64,000 bases of DNA from Ectocarpus siliculosus (Eukaryota > Sar > Phaeophyceae > Ectocarpales > Ectocarpaceae). Positions within the stretch are counted from its first letter, which is position 1, and each line of letters starts with the position of its first letter. The position numbers and the translations under genes were made by a program. Shown here in pieces: positions 24,431 to 36,136 of the stretch. Location: NCBI GenBank assembly GCA_000310025.1, contig FN649728.1, forward strand, positions 1,153,173 through 1,217,172. Reading direction: 5' to 3'. Below the pieces are notes generated by a model. It was not told the DNA's origin and made no database searches. It saw nothing but the letters and a program-made list of their open reading frames with translations.

Positions 24431-25324
24431 ATGGAGACAAGGCGCCAGAGAAAGGAAAAGGTTCTGAACCTAATACGTCGGGAACCTGGTATTGGCGACA
24501 GAATATCTCAGTACTTAGACCGGCCGCGGGATAGATCGCAGCTCGTTGAAACAAAGAATAGAGGTGGTGCACGTGCCTCCCCGCATGACGGATTTCTTCT
24601 TTTCCCCGATAATAAACACAGGATCTGCCTCCCAACCGACGACGTTTTCCGAACGCACCCGGAAACACAGGGGTGTGCCCCGTTCACAGTACCCGAAAAT
24701 GAAGAAGGCACCTGTTGCGTTCAATCCAATCTTGATTTCTGTGCATCAGTCTCCGCGATCGTGAGGAGCATAATAGAGGACGAGGACTTCTATTCTGTCT
24801 ATTCTCAAGAGATCCCGAGAATCGCGATAGAGAAATACAAGTGGTTGAAGACCACTCGGCCCGAATCGCTCCCTCCAAACCACGAAGTGCGAATTGATAT
24901 GTCGACGAGCGATGGCGAACAACCGCTCAACCTGGCAATGAGATGGTCAACAGACGTCCCTATTCACCTGGCGCTTCACCAGCCGAATCAGACACTGGCC
25001 ACGGACATCTCTGATCTTCGAGGCGCGGTGCGCGTGCACGCCGGCACGAACGGGGCGACGATGGACTTCTCATCACTTCAAGACATCGTAACACGCGGAT
25101 CAAGCCTTCACATATTATCAATTGAATGTGCGGTCGACATACCCGAAGTGGAGAGCAAGGTTGGCGTGGCTGCGATGATCGACAATACTCAATCTTGGAA
25201 TTCAGATACGGATTTCGAATACGACTTCCGTTTGCCTCAAAGAATCCCTGTAGCCTCCGTCGGACAGCAACTGGTGGTTCTAGGGTGGGTTGCGAGACCT
25301 GGACTCTCGGACGGTCCGACATGA
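24431..25324 (+). CDS. Unknown intronless ORF, 297 aa (ORF 2 of a two-ORF unit)
   Basis: The ATG at 24431 opens a 297-codon frame; the frame is also open upstream to 24347. The N-terminus is basic (METRRQRKEKVLNLIRREPG). The middle is rich in acidic and aromatic residues (IIEDEDFYSVYSQEIPRIAI), and the C-terminal half has a beta-rich look. No signal peptide, membrane segment or known motif. The tight head-to-tail packing with the 143-aa ORF is unlike the large-intron genes around it. The unit ends about 520 bp before the target-site duplication of the Mutator-like element and is outside it. Function unknown. Confidence 0.5.
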   Translation: METRRQRKEKVLNLIRREPGIGDRISQYLDRPRDRSQLVETKNRGGARASPHDGFLLFPDNKHRICLPTDDVFRTHPETQGCAPFTVPENEEGTCCVQSNLDFCASVSAIVRSIIEDEDFYSVYSQEIPRIAIEKYKWLKTTRPESLPPNHEVRIDMSTSDGEQPLNLAMRWSTDVPIHLALHQPNQTLATDISDLRGAVRVHAGTNGATMDFSSLQDIVTRGSSLHILSIECAVDIPEVESKVGVAAMIDNTQSWNSDTDFEYDFRLPQRIPVASVGQQLVVLGWVARPGLSDGPT

Positions 25325-25846
25325 GTGGCACATGGTGTAACTGTTGACGTGAGGTACGGCCTGAACCAAAATCGATTTTTTGTGCACGTGGTTGACGTGG
25401 TGGAAGATTGACGCTGTTCGACCACCTCCTTCGCTTGTTGTTGTGTCTTACACCCGAGATGTCAAGCATGCGACCGCAGTGGCTTCCTGCTTTCGGGCGA
25501 GTGTATGTGTGGTGCTGATAATCAATGATCAGTGAAAACGCCTGCAGACTCAAAAGGGTTAACTCTGCCTTGGCTACTTGTATGCTATGCTCGTGATGGC
25601 CATGTCCCCATGGCACCGTAAACGGACGGTGCCAACAACCCACCAGCAGCAAACAGTACGCACCTGATATCTCCTGCTGTCGCCGTGCGCTCCGCCCACT
25701 GCTGCTGTAGCGATGGCTGTAGCGATGGCTGTAAGGCTTTTTGTGTTGTGTCCAGGAGCTGGCGAGGCGCTGGTGGGGGTGGCGCAGATTGGAGTACAAC
25801 GGACAGCCCCGTGAGAGTGTTCCCTTCTGTTGACTTCTGAGGTTCG

Positions 25847-25855
25847 TCGACGGGA
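25847..25855. repeat. 9-bp target-site duplication, left copy
   Basis: TCGACGGGA occurs here just outside the left inverted repeat and again at 33980-33988 just outside the right one. Nine bases is the usual target duplication of Mutator-like elements. Two bases on the left and five on the right separate it from the perfectly matching inverted repeat, so the outermost element bases are imperfectly paired. Confidence 0.85.
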
Positions 25856-25857
25856 CC

Positions 25858-25985
25858 GCCGGTCGTGCATACGCCAAAGCTGGCGAGATAAAAAGGTTCT
25901 CCAGCTGGAAAACGCCTCCCAGAACCACACCCTACAACGCCTCATTTGAATTGAACGGGTCACACCGCCGCAGCAACAACGGCTG
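25858..25985 (+). repeat. MULE left terminal inverted repeat (128 bp)
   Basis: Begins GCCGGTCGTGCATACGCC and ends CAGCAACAACGGCTG. It is the exact reverse complement of 33847-33974. The transposase start codon lies 71 bp inside the inner edge, so promoter signals probably sit in or next to this repeat (inference). Confidence 0.95.
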
Positions 25986-26056
25986 GCGGCCAACGCGATA
26001 GTAGCGGCGTTCCCTTCAGCAGCTCACACCAGCCTCATACCAGTCTACGACAGCAG

Positions 26057-29000
26057 ATGGAGGTTGATTCCGCTGCGGCTGAGGCAAGCTCTTGGCAGCT
26101 GGAGGAGGTGCTGGCTTGTAGCGAGGACGAGACGCTCGATGTTGGTGGGGAGGAGGAAGCTGCTGGGCTTCCTTTCGACGCCGCCGAAGGCGAAGATAGC
26201 GATGACGAGCCCTCGCCTGCAGGTGGTGCAGGCCTCTGGGACCCATCTCTAGGTATGGCAGGCTATAAACGTATGGGTATGGCAGGTTAGTTCGCCGTGT
26301 TGTTGGTACGTTGTTTTGTTGGTACGTTACTCATCCGCGTGCTCCGATGTTTTCACCCGCGCGCACCTGGGTTTGACTCGCTTGCACAGGGGGGATCGCG
26401 ACCCTTGAAGAAGAGATAAAGAAACTAGAGTTCCCCAACCTCGAAGACGGGACCGGCAACTTTGGGGAGAAAACCATGGACAACGCAGTCGCGATGTTGA
26501 TGGCGAAGACCGGACGCGGCTTCAGCCTGAAGAGAGAGAATAAAACAAAGGTGACGTTGCGTGTTTCCATGTGTTGTTGGTGTGTGCGAAAGATGCCTGT
26601 GGGCTCGGCTTTTTCGTCTCGTCCACCGTAATCGCCTTATGATTAGCGACATGCGCAGCCTCTCATGTTGGACATCCGACGGCTGCTGACATCTGAATGT
26701 GTTGCCGCCGCCCCCCTCCAGCTTTTCACGAAAAAGCAGGAAAAGAACTCCCGCATGCGAAACAGATGGAGCTCCGTATGGATCAAGTGCTGCCAGGGGG
26801 GGAAGCCGAGAGCGTGTCAACGTGTCGCGGATCCGAGCGCTCGCCGCAACACAAAGTCACAGAAGGTTTGTCTGCCTGAAGTACGAACCGATGTGGAGCT
26901 CCCGATGTTGAGCTCTCGCCACCGTTGTGTCTCAGCTCCTCTTTTTAGCGCGTCGGGTGACGAGTCATCTGACAAGTCAACGGAGGAGTCGCGATGGGAA
27001 ATGGACATTGGGCGCGCTTTGTTGTTGAACTTCATTTCTTTTTGGCGCCGATTGAACATGATCGCTGCATACATGGACTTTTCGGGACATCGTCCGCGGT
27101 TGAACGTTCTGAGCTGCTGCGCTGTAGTCCCCCTCTCTCTGCAATATGAAGCGCTCGAAAACGCGAGCGTCGACGCAAGGAGTAGTTGTGTGCCGGGTCA
27201 GGACCTTTTGTTGGTCGCACGGCGGCCGCACCTCTTCGCTGTGGTCTCCGTTGTGCGGGCGATGCTCCAACGCGTTCTTCCGGCAAATTTGTTGGCTTTT
27301 CTGTTGTTGCTTGCTTGCTGGTTGCGCACCCTCTGCGCTGTAGTTGTCGAGGAAAGCACCGCAACAAGGGACGTAGGTGAGTCCACCTCCCGTGTGTATG
27401 TGTGTGTGTGTGCGGTTTGTCTTCGTGCGTATGAAACGCATGGAACGCAAATGGCGTAACGCTAAATGGCCATCGCTCTTCGCGCGGACACACATATTTC
27501 TTCTGTACCCTCACAACACTGTCGTGTTGTTTATACCCTGTCCGAATCCCAGGTGGGTTGCGAGTTCCACTTGGGGCTGTGGTGGGGGGCCGACATGAAT
27601 ACACCGCAAGTTGCAAAGGTGAGTTAAGTTGAGGGGAAGTACGTCGGTACAATGGATAGATCGCGTTGGATGCGTTAATGTAGGCAGCCCAAAGCTAGAC
27701 ATTCTTAACAAATGATGTTCACGCGGGTTCGAATCCCAGCTCTGACGCTTTGGACTCAGGAGGCACCCTTGATATATTTTGCCAGCACCGCATGGCGAGG
27801 GGTCCGTCCCCGGACATCACTGCCGACTGCACCTTACCAAATCAACTGCGCGTAGCCTGAGGTATGACAGGAGCGCACCCGCTTGTTTGAACATGGAGAC
27901 CTTGCGATCATGTGCGTACTGTTGACACTGCTTCGCTTGCCTCCCGATACCGGATGCGCAGGGAAAGGTTTGCCTCGCGCATCTTACCCCCGATCCAGAT
28001 TCAGCCGGAATGGAGCACGAGCGCCCACGACGCTACGAAAACGACGTGAGCGAGGAGGACATCGAGAAGGAATCCGAACTCATCCGTCTGCTACACTTCA
28101 AAAATTTGCCAACGATAGAGATCCACAAGGCTTTCGAGGACATCGGAAAGAGGCTGGGGAGAGCCGGAAAGCAAAAGGTGAGTGGGCGAGAGTGTAGTTT
28201 GCGGTAGTAAACGCTACCTAGACGGCGCGACGGGGGGGGGTAAGGGGGGAGTACTCATCGCCGTGCATGCCGCAGTCGTTAGACCGGTGACATGGCATCC
28301 CTACAAAGCCGGGACGGAATCATGCCGGCTTGTCACCGGACCAGTCTGTGACATCACCAAGCGCGAAGCACCGTGAGGTATTCGCCGAGTCGCATGGGGC
28401 GTGCCGCTACATCCAGCTGGGTGTGCGGCGTGTTGGGCTAAGGATGACAGCTGCGAGTAACCCTGAATTTGTTTTCGTGCTGCACTCTTCCAGAGACAGC
28501 AGTAAGGACAGTGTCAATACGTTGAGGGTGCTCGACCAATTCAACAGAAAGTGGTGCCACCATCCCCTTTGCGCAGAGTGAAGGTTGTCCACCCCGCACA
28601 CCATGATGTACTCGACCACCATCATGTTTGCCGCTAACAAACACCAAGGCGACAAAAAGTGGCAACCTTTTTGTCGAGCTCACAAAGCCATCGGCGTGTT
28701 GCCGAGCGACAAAAACCCACGGGAGGAACGGGGGGTAGCCCAAAAGTGGGGTGATGACGAATTATGTAACCGGCGGCATTTTCGTTGAAACCATTCTTGT
28801 TTCGTCTGCATGCTTTCGTCCGAGTACACCCTAACCGAGTTCACTGCCGGGTTGTCCATGTTTCCGTTAGGTGCGAAGCATGAGGGATGCGTTCGACGCA
28901 GAACGTAAGGCCGACAACGGAGTGTTCAACGACGCCCAGCTGTTCGTTTCGCACCTCCAGCAGAGCGAGGCTTTCATGAGGTTCAAGGCAGACGAGCAGG

Positions 29001-32000
29001 GCCGCATCACGTCCATCGCCTGGGCATATCAGCAGCAGAAGTACAACGCCGTACGATACCACTCCGTCATCGTCCAGGACAACACGTTCAACACGAACAT
29101 GTGAGTGTAGTGTTAGACGCTCTTTGTTCAAGTCCCTTGGCACCCCAAGTTGTGGGGGCAATACTGTTGTCGAGAAAAGTGTCGACGGTATCTTCTTCTC
29201 CACCATCTCACGCATGCCACGTCCCTTCTCCACGATCTCATGCACGCCATGTCCATTTCTTGTGCTTGTTGTGCCACGCCTCCTCCAACCAGATACAAGT
29301 TCCATCTTGCATTGATAGTCGTGGTGGACAAGGAGAACCACAGCCAGATTGCGATGCAAGCTCTGCTGTCAGACGAGCGGTCGGAATCCTTCGAGTTCGT
29401 CTTCGAGTCGTTCAAGCAGCTCTGCGAAGGAGGAACCCCGGAGGTAAAACAAAGTATGACAAGGCAATACAGTATGCACTCGCCCATAAATGGCGCCAGT
29501 CAATGTTAGAATAAAGGAACTGAACGCGATTTAGTTGAACACGACATGATCATGCGGTGAACTTCCTCCGGTCTACTGTGCTCGAATGTTGAATAAGGTG
29601 GTCTTCACTGACTGTGACGCAGCCGCGATGTTGGCAATCGCGAAGGTCTATCCATCGGCCCTGAACAAGTTGTGCATCTGGCACACCATGGGGAACATCC
29701 GGGAGCATGGGGGGGGTCTTGAGAAGGGTGTCCTGGGTCAGGTTCTTCAACTTTTCAAGGCAGCGGCGTACGCGCAAACGGAGGAGGTGAGCCATCTTGG
29801 TTGGACATTGAATCATTTTTTTCGTGGGTGATGTTCCGCACGGATCTTCCACTTGCAGGTGTAGGCCGTGTTGTCCAACGCTTGAGAGATCTGCGATCGT
29901 AGAAGCGCGGGAATCGTCGCCGCCGCGTGCGGCTACACCCAACGGCCCGCTCTCCTTGTTTTGTCTATTTCATACGAAAGGTCCTTGGCACCTTCTTTCT
30001 CCCGGTCCATTTTCTTTCATCCCGTCGCGTGCTCCGTTACTTGTCACTCTCGCAGTATTTCCTGCAATGTAAAGGGGCGCTCCTCGACCTCTTGCCCCCG
30101 GAGAGCAAGATGTACGAGTACATGGAGAAGAACATCTTCGGCACAGGGTAAGCACCGACTAGAATGACAGCCGATGCTAAGTAGGCCACGGACGCGTGAC
30201 GTCTTGCTCCTCCTCCGTCGACGATGCCTTTCTCCTGTTTATTCTGTTTGAAGGTTCCGTCAGTTGGTGACGTCGTCCGTCTCGTGCCCACTAAGTTTGA
30301 GCCGTCCCGTAACGTGTGACAGGCGGGCTGGCAAATGGGCGTCGTACGTCCACCCTGGGCTGCACACTCTCGGCATTGCCTCCACGCAGCGTGTTGAGTG
30401 GATGAATGCTGCGGTGAAGAAGCTGGTGACCAGGAAGGGCGACATGGTCGACCTCGGCCGAGCGCTCCTAGGCAAGGTTCAGGATGACATCAACAGGACC
30501 CAAAGGTGGGCGTCCGGTTGTGACATTTGCGTGTACATATTTTGCGACACCAGCTGAGGCAACCCATGGTCCAGTGACCTCGACGCATTGCGTGGTTGAG
30601 TTCTGGCAACCTGTTCAGAAGGAAGGTGGTAGCATTTGAAGGTGGTAGCATTTGAATTTTTGTGCCTGTCTCGTAGGTCGCCTCTCGACAACAAAGAGCA
30701 ATTGACCAACCACGCGGAAGCACGCCCGTTGCATGTGGATGAGGTCAACTCAACGTTCGCGAGGTGGTATGTCGTCGGTAGTGCGTATGCACGACGGACT
30801 CGAGGCTTCCCAGGCGGCCCACACCAGAGATCCTTTGCAATGACGGGGACAAAACACAACCAGAGTAACAATACATTAATAGTCGCCGGCATTTCTACAT
30901 CATGTTGTGTTGTGGCGCGTTTGGTTGACAAGTTTAGTGCTCTGCTCGTTGTGCCCCGTGCTTGCTAGACGAAACCTGGGAGGAACGGTCGCCCGAGTGG
31001 CTGTGCAGGGACACTCGTATGTGGAAAGCTTCAGGACCAAGCACCTGCGAACGTTCAACTTCGTCCTGAACGCAGTGAAGTACGAGCAGTGCAGCCAGCA
31101 CGCCACGGAGGTTAGTTGTGGCGGCCTTCGCTTGCGGCGATGGACGGACCCAGATTTTTTCTCCCCCATTACACCTAACCGTACCCCCCTCAGATGCGGT
31201 GCCTGACCAAGGAAAGTCACAGCGACGCGGCCATGAGTTGTGTCTTTTCCCCCCATTTCCTTCACTCGCCAACCCGACTTCTGCGTGCCCGCTTGTATAG
31301 CACAAGGTTATGTAATGGAGTTGTACTTGCCTTCGAGTTGTGGAAGGCGATCAGTCTTTGTGGGCAGCACCAACGACGCTGCTGGTATTCATGTCAATGC
31401 CGAACCTGACTTCCCTCCCGAACCCCCCCCCCCCCCTGTCGCACACCGCCCTTACCCATGGGCATGCCGTGTTGGCAGGACACTGAAGCACAGATCCTCG
31501 GGGCTCTCAGTTACGAGGCGATACCTGTCGTGCGTGACGAAGAGGCGGCGCGGAGACTGTTCGAGGAGTTGGTGGCAGACCCGACGAAGGCGAACCTCAC
31601 GTACGACACCGGCTCCGGAGAGTTGGTGGACCCTTCAATACCGACGTCCGAAGCCGCTGGTGTCTCCATGGTGTCCCGCACATCCGTGCCTCACTTCGCG
31701 GAGTTACTTCGTGACCAGAACGTCCACACGGTGGTGCGCATCACACCGATGTCTACGGCGTCCGAGTGCGGTCACCTCGTCGCCCTTGGACCGGACGGCT
31801 TCTTCCTCTGCACGTGCCTGCGGCAGCTCGTCTACGGGCTACTTTGCCCGCACGCCATCAAGGCCTTGTGGTACCAGCGTGCCTCCCAATTCAACGGAGC
31901 AACCATTTCACCAAGGTGGCGTGACAGTGAGACGCCATGGACGATGGCAGCGCTGGCCGCTAAGCCTGCCAAGCTATCGACCGGAGCTGCGGGGCTGACG

Positions 32001-32483
32001 GGACCTGCGGGGCCTACCGGACAGATGCCGCCCGTCGACACCAGTCCGATCGTGTCGTCCCACTCCGGACCCAACTTGTCGGCCTACGCGTACGCCAACG
32101 GCGTCGCCTTAGGGAAGGAGCTGGGTGGTATGTTCAAAGAGGTCCCGTCTGTGGCGAGCATCCAACGCTTGATGGAGTCCATGAAGTTCACGCCAAGCAA
32201 CAAATCGAGGTGGAGAAGCGGTCGTTACGAGACGAGTCAACGAGCCGGGTGTTCACGGGAACTCTCCCCCGGCCCACCCCTGCCCTGCCGCAGGGAGACG
32301 CCGGGGACCCTGGTCGGGGGGGACGCGGCCGGGGGGGAAAGGGGTCTACCGGAAGAGGACGGGCAGGGGAAAAGGGTGACCCTGGAAGCAGCAGCCAGGG
32401 AAGCGGTGGCGGTGGAAACGGCGGCCGGCGAAGCGGTGGCAGGGGCGGAGGGACAGGCCACGGGCGCGCAGGGGGGGGCGTAA
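26057..32483 (+). CDS. MULE transposase: FAR1 zinc region, DDE core, SWIM finger
   Basis: Thirteen exons join in frame: 26057-26252, 26390-26550, 26722-26865, 27553-27618, 27962-28177, 28871-29100, 29293-29443, 29598-29786, 30056-30147, 30323-30505, 30677-30763, 30969-31110 and 31479 onward. All are GT-AG and give about 953 codons. After an acidic N-terminus, residues about 109-215 form a FAR1-like Cys/His zinc region (GFSLKRENK, CCQGG, VGCEFHLGLWW). The DDE core shows D331 (VIVQDNTFNTN), D393 (VVFTDCDAAAM) and E507 (TQRVEWMNAAVK). A SWIM finger CTCLRQLVYGLLCPH lies at about 730-744. The tail is Gly/Pro-rich with collagen-like GPAGPTG. From about 32205 two frames are open: this one stops at 32483, while a frame open to 32806 carries more Gly-rich sequence and a basic end (PPPRKKQTGPSKRHK). 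The true C-terminus is uncertain. Confidence 0.88.
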
Positions 32484-33846
32484 ACTCTGCTGGTTTCGCT
32501 ACGGGTTCGCCGAGCGGTACCACGGGGGTTCGCCGAGCGTCCCACCCTCCGGCAGGATCGGACACCACCAGCGCCGCGCCTATCGGCTTCCAGGCGGCAC
32601 CCGTCAACGGGGCGCACACGTCCGAGGGCTTGGCGTTGCCGTTTCGTGCCCTGGACAACGTGGACGTTTCTCGTCGCGGGGGGGGGCAGGCTTCGCCACC
32701 GTTCCAGACGACCGCCCATCTTGTTCAGTTGGGGCGTCTGCAACCACCGCCCCGTAAGAAGCAAACGGGGCCCAGCAAACGACACAAAAGTAGTAGTGCG
32801 CCGTAGTGGAGGAGACCGTTTACCTGTAGGACACGTCAGGAAAATGTAAAGCGTGTTGCCGATGCCTTACTCGGCGTTGCATTCGCTTTGTTACCGTTGG
32901 CGCGTGTTGGTTTGCGCGCGCGTGTGGATGTGTGTTGCGTGTGTTGGGGGGTCTGCCAACAGCATCTGTTGTGTCGGATTGGTATTATTTCCTTCGGTAG
33001 CCGGCCCGCCGCAGCAAGGAGAAGGGGGATTCGCTTGGAAAACCATTGCCGGTTGGCAGGGGTGGAGGGGCAAGAGTCTCTCGACCCCGCGGAGTCTTCG
33101 TTCTTCCCCGTGTCCGATATGTTTTGAGTTTTTTTTTGCGCGTTGGATGAGAGTACCGCTGGTCCCTTTATCATGACCACTCATTGGAATTAAGTTGCAG
33201 CCTTGATTCGGCGTCGTGATGGTGTATCTTCTTTGCCCGTTGACATTTTATGCGGTTTCCCTAGAGCTCTCCGGTTTTGAAAGTACTCGCGTGTTCATGT
33301 TGGCAGTTGTCATGATGCTCCAAGAATCATATGATACAAACCAACTTTTCTTCTCTACGTCGACCGTCCGCACAACACGGAGGCAGCAGCTGCACGGACC
33401 ACCACAAAAACCGCGACCATTTGGGATGACATCCGCGCCGCACCACCACGCTCTCCCCCCTAAAACACACTAAGACACGTCCTCGACTACCGTATACGAC
33501 ACAAGATGACACCCCCTGGACCGATTTTCAAAGCTCGACTACGCCACGACGAAGAAGATGCATAAACGAAACGATACACTTTCGGAGAGCTCTCGACCAG
33601 ACAGCTTCAACGCCCCCGTTTTCGGCGCTGCGACTCTTTCTGCTGTTGATAAATCGAGCTTTCAAAATCGGTCGAGGGGGTGTGTTATCTTGTGTCGTAT
33701 ACGGTACACTAGCACTGGCAAATCAATGTACCTCGATTACACTGCAACATTTCCAAACTACGTCGTCCACATCATCCATGTCCATGTGGGTTGTCTGCTG
33801 CTGTTTTACGTGCGCGGCTACTGCTGCCATAGGTCTCAAGCGGATG

Positions 33847-33974
33847 CAGCCGTTGTTGCTGCGGCGGTGTGACCCGTTCAATTCAAATGAGGCGTTGTAG
33901 GGTGTGGTTCTGGGAGGCGTTTTCCAGCTGGAGAACCTTTTTATCTCGCCAGCTTTGGCGTATGCACGACCGGC
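33847..33974 (-). repeat. MULE right terminal inverted repeat (128 bp)
   Basis: Exact reverse complement of 25858-25985. Its outer end reads ...GCATGCACGACCGGC on the plus strand in approximate form (TATGCACGACCGGC). Five further bases precede the 9-bp target duplication at 33980. Confidence 0.95.
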
Positions 33975-33979
33975 TGTGA

Positions 33980-33988
33980 TCGACGGGA
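33980..33988. repeat. 9-bp target-site duplication, right copy
   Basis: TCGACGGGA, matching 25847-25855. It marks the right junction between the MULE and the original host sequence. Confidence 0.85.
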
Positions 33989-34847
33989 TCGCAGTGCAAC
34001 TGCTTCACTACGTCGAGGGAAGATACCTTCCTGTTGCGCCGCAGCTCCTGTAGCGACGGTGGCAAGGTTTTGCTGTGCGCGTGTGTGAAGTTCATCCAAA
34101 ATCACATGCTGGCTCTCGACCGTGCCGTGAGGATGAAAATAGGGGTGCTTTCTAAATATTATAAAAACAATAAATATTCGTGGGGAGCCATCTCGACACC
34201 TCTGCCCAGCCCACCCTCGCCTCGCCAAACGACCTCCTTGCCCACGATCTGGGATCCTGCAAGCGGATCCGGACTGCTGTAAATGTGAGTTCAGCCTTTT
34301 GGTTGACCGTTGGTGAACATACGAGGTCAGGGTTTGAGCGCATCGTGCGCTCCGTGCCAAGTGCTCATCGGCGGGAGGAAGGAAGACAAGGAGAGGCTGT
34401 TTCAGCGCTTCTCGCCCACGGGGCAAGCGTACCGGGGCAAGCCGCGACCGCCCCAGAGTCGGGCCGTGCAGGGCCGTGCAAGAGCTCCATTTCTGGGAGG
34501 CAGCTCATCGTGCCTCGCGTGTCAAGAACAAAATCAGAATCCCGGAACCGTTCGGCGGATCTTCAACAAGTAATGTTTATTCGCTGTGTGCCGACCAGTC
34601 TCTCACCAGTTCTGAAGAGACCCACACACACCCACCCAACCCAGCAGGCACAGCACGCACAGCACGCGGCATCACGAAGCAAGGTGAGGGAGTGCGTGAC
34701 ACGGAGTGCCGTAGGTGCCCCGTACGCGTGGACAGGGAGGGAGACTGGTAGTGAGACCGATCGGCGCACACCAATGTAGTCATTGTTACTTCTTGTTCGA
34801 ACTTCAACATAGTCCCGTCTCGTTTGCGCCGTTCATATACAGAGAGG
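33989..34847. other. Upstream region of the ankyrin gene
   Basis: No supported gene. An open plus-strand stretch at 34310-34573 contains a basic segment (GGRKEDKERLFQRFSPTG), but its splice context and family are unclear. Short tandem GCACGCACA and CACACACCCA tracts lie near 34620-34670. It probably includes the promoter and leader of the ankyrin gene. Confidence 0.4.
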
Positions 34848-36125
34848 ATGGACCTCAAGAAGGTGGACTTCATGCTGCAATTCGTGAAGCAATACAGGCA
34901 AGCCTTGGGTCAAGAACTTCAACGCCTCCAGGATGGGGGTCGCAGCAGAACCCTTGGCGACTTCGGATGGTTGGACTCCGGGGCACTCGATGCTTTCGCC
35001 GAGAGATACTTCGCCATCGACGCTGACGAGAGAACTACAACACTCGGCTTCGCTGCCTCGGAAGGAAACAATCACATGGTGAGATGTCTGTTAAGGTGGA
35101 AGGACAAGGACGAGCAAGACCAGTTCGGATACACGCCACTCATGAAAGCAGCCGAAAACGGCCACATGCCTGTCATGGAGACCCTGCTGGACCAGGGTGC
35201 CGATGCCACCTTTAGGCACCTCGACGACGGTAGTACTAGTATCATCGCTGCTGCTCTCGGAGGATATAATGAGATAGTCATTGCTCTGTTGAACAAGGGG
35301 GCTGACAAGGACTCTCCAGCCGCAAATGGACGGACACCACTGATGGAGGCGTCCAGAAAAGGCCACCTTCCTGTCGTGAAGACTCTACTGAACGCCGACG
35401 CGGATGTAACTCTCGCTGCCCATGGTCTCACAGACGAAGATTATTGCCTTGGAGACAACTGTACTGCTCTCCACTTTGCTACAGCGGGAGGGCATCTTGG
35501 TGTAGTCAACGCCCTTTTGTCCAAAGGGGGATTGGAAATAGATGCGGTGGATACTGATGGAACCACGGCACTGCATTTGGCAGTAATAATGGGTAGGTCG
35601 CTGCCCATCATGGAGACCCTGCTGGTTGCTGGTGCCGATCCAGATATCCGTATTAATACGGGTGGAGTCCAAGACTGCCCTCTCGAGACGGCCTGCCACT
35701 CTAAGGATAACATCGGCACTTACCATGTGTGTAAAACCCTTATCGACCACGGGGCCGACGTCAACTCTCGTTGTCCTTTTGGTTCGACACCGCTGCATCA
35801 TGCGTGCGATTATAGCCAAAGTGATGCGGTACTGAGACTCCTCTTGCAGGCGGGTGCGGACGAGAACGCGTTGAATGATGATGGCGATACTCCTGGGGTA
35901 CGCGAACTTCTCGCTGACCGAGCGTGGCGTCGCAGGGGCTGGCTTGTCATGCTTCGTTTGCGCACCCTGAAGGCTGGTGGCGACGGTGGTGCTGCGGGAG
36001 CGCGCTCGGCGAAGCAGCGGGGAGGGTCTGGTGGCGGGGAGGAGAGCTTCAACCTGTCTGAGGCGGTGGAGTGGCTTGGGGTGGTGGAAGAAGGCGTATT
36101 CCGCAACGTTGTCAGCTTTCTGTGA
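34848..36125 (+). CDS. Ankyrin-repeat protein, single exon
   Basis: ATG at 34848 and TGA at 36123 give 425 residues. The frame is open slightly upstream but without an earlier ATG. At least seven ankyrin repeats run from about residue 60 to 350, with the classic G-TPLMKAAENGH, G-TALHLAVIMGR and GSTPLHHACDYSQ helices and the turns LLDQGADATF, LLNKGADKDS and LIDHGADVNS. The N-terminal 60 residues are helical, with no signal peptide. The C-terminal tail has a basic segment (WRRRGWLVMLRLRTLK), a Gly/Ser-rich linker and a hydrophobic end (VEWLGVVEEGVFRNVVSFL). Ankyrin repeats mediate protein-protein contacts; the partner is unknown. Lack of introns is unusual here and suggests a retrogene or an expanding single-exon ankyrin family (inference). 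Confidence 0.9.
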   Translation: MDLKKVDFMLQFVKQYRQALGQELQRLQDGGRSRTLGDFGWLDSGALDAFAERYFAIDADERTTTLGFAASEGNNHMVRCLLRWKDKDEQDQFGYTPLMKAAENGHMPVMETLLDQGADATFRHLDDGSTSIIAAALGGYNEIVIALLNKGADKDSPAANGRTPLMEASRKGHLPVVKTLLNADADVTLAAHGLTDEDYCLGDNCTALHFATAGGHLGVVNALLSKGGLEIDAVDTDGTTALHLAVIMGRSLPIMETLLVAGADPDIRINTGGVQDCPLETACHSKDNIGTYHVCKTLIDHGADVNSRCPFGSTPLHHACDYSQSDAVLRLLLQAGADENALNDDGDTPGVRELLADRAWRRRGWLVMLRLRTLKAGGDGGAAGARSAKQRGGSGGGEESFNLSEAVEWLGVVEEGVFRNVVSFL

Positions 36126-36136
36126 GGGCCGGGTCT

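Larger units (their letters stand above)
25856..33979 (+). mobile_element. Complete Mutator-like element (MULE), 8.1 kb
   Basis: Bounded by 128-bp terminal inverted repeats (25858-25985 and 33847-33974) that I find identical base for base, and flanked by a 9-bp direct repeat TCGACGGGA. It contains one plus-strand, multi-exon transposase gene with a FAR1-type zinc-binding region, the MULE DDE core and a SWIM zinc finger. Identical ends, an intact target duplication and an uninterrupted exon chain all point to recent insertion and possible autonomy. Stretches outside the exons (introns, 32807-33846) show no second supported gene. Confidence 0.92.

Noticed and set aside
27716-27750. GGTTCGAATCCC, a tRNA T-loop-like sequence
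   Set aside because: No matching acceptor stem, D arm or anticodon arm upstream, and the T stem itself pairs poorly. It lies in an intron of the MULE transposase.
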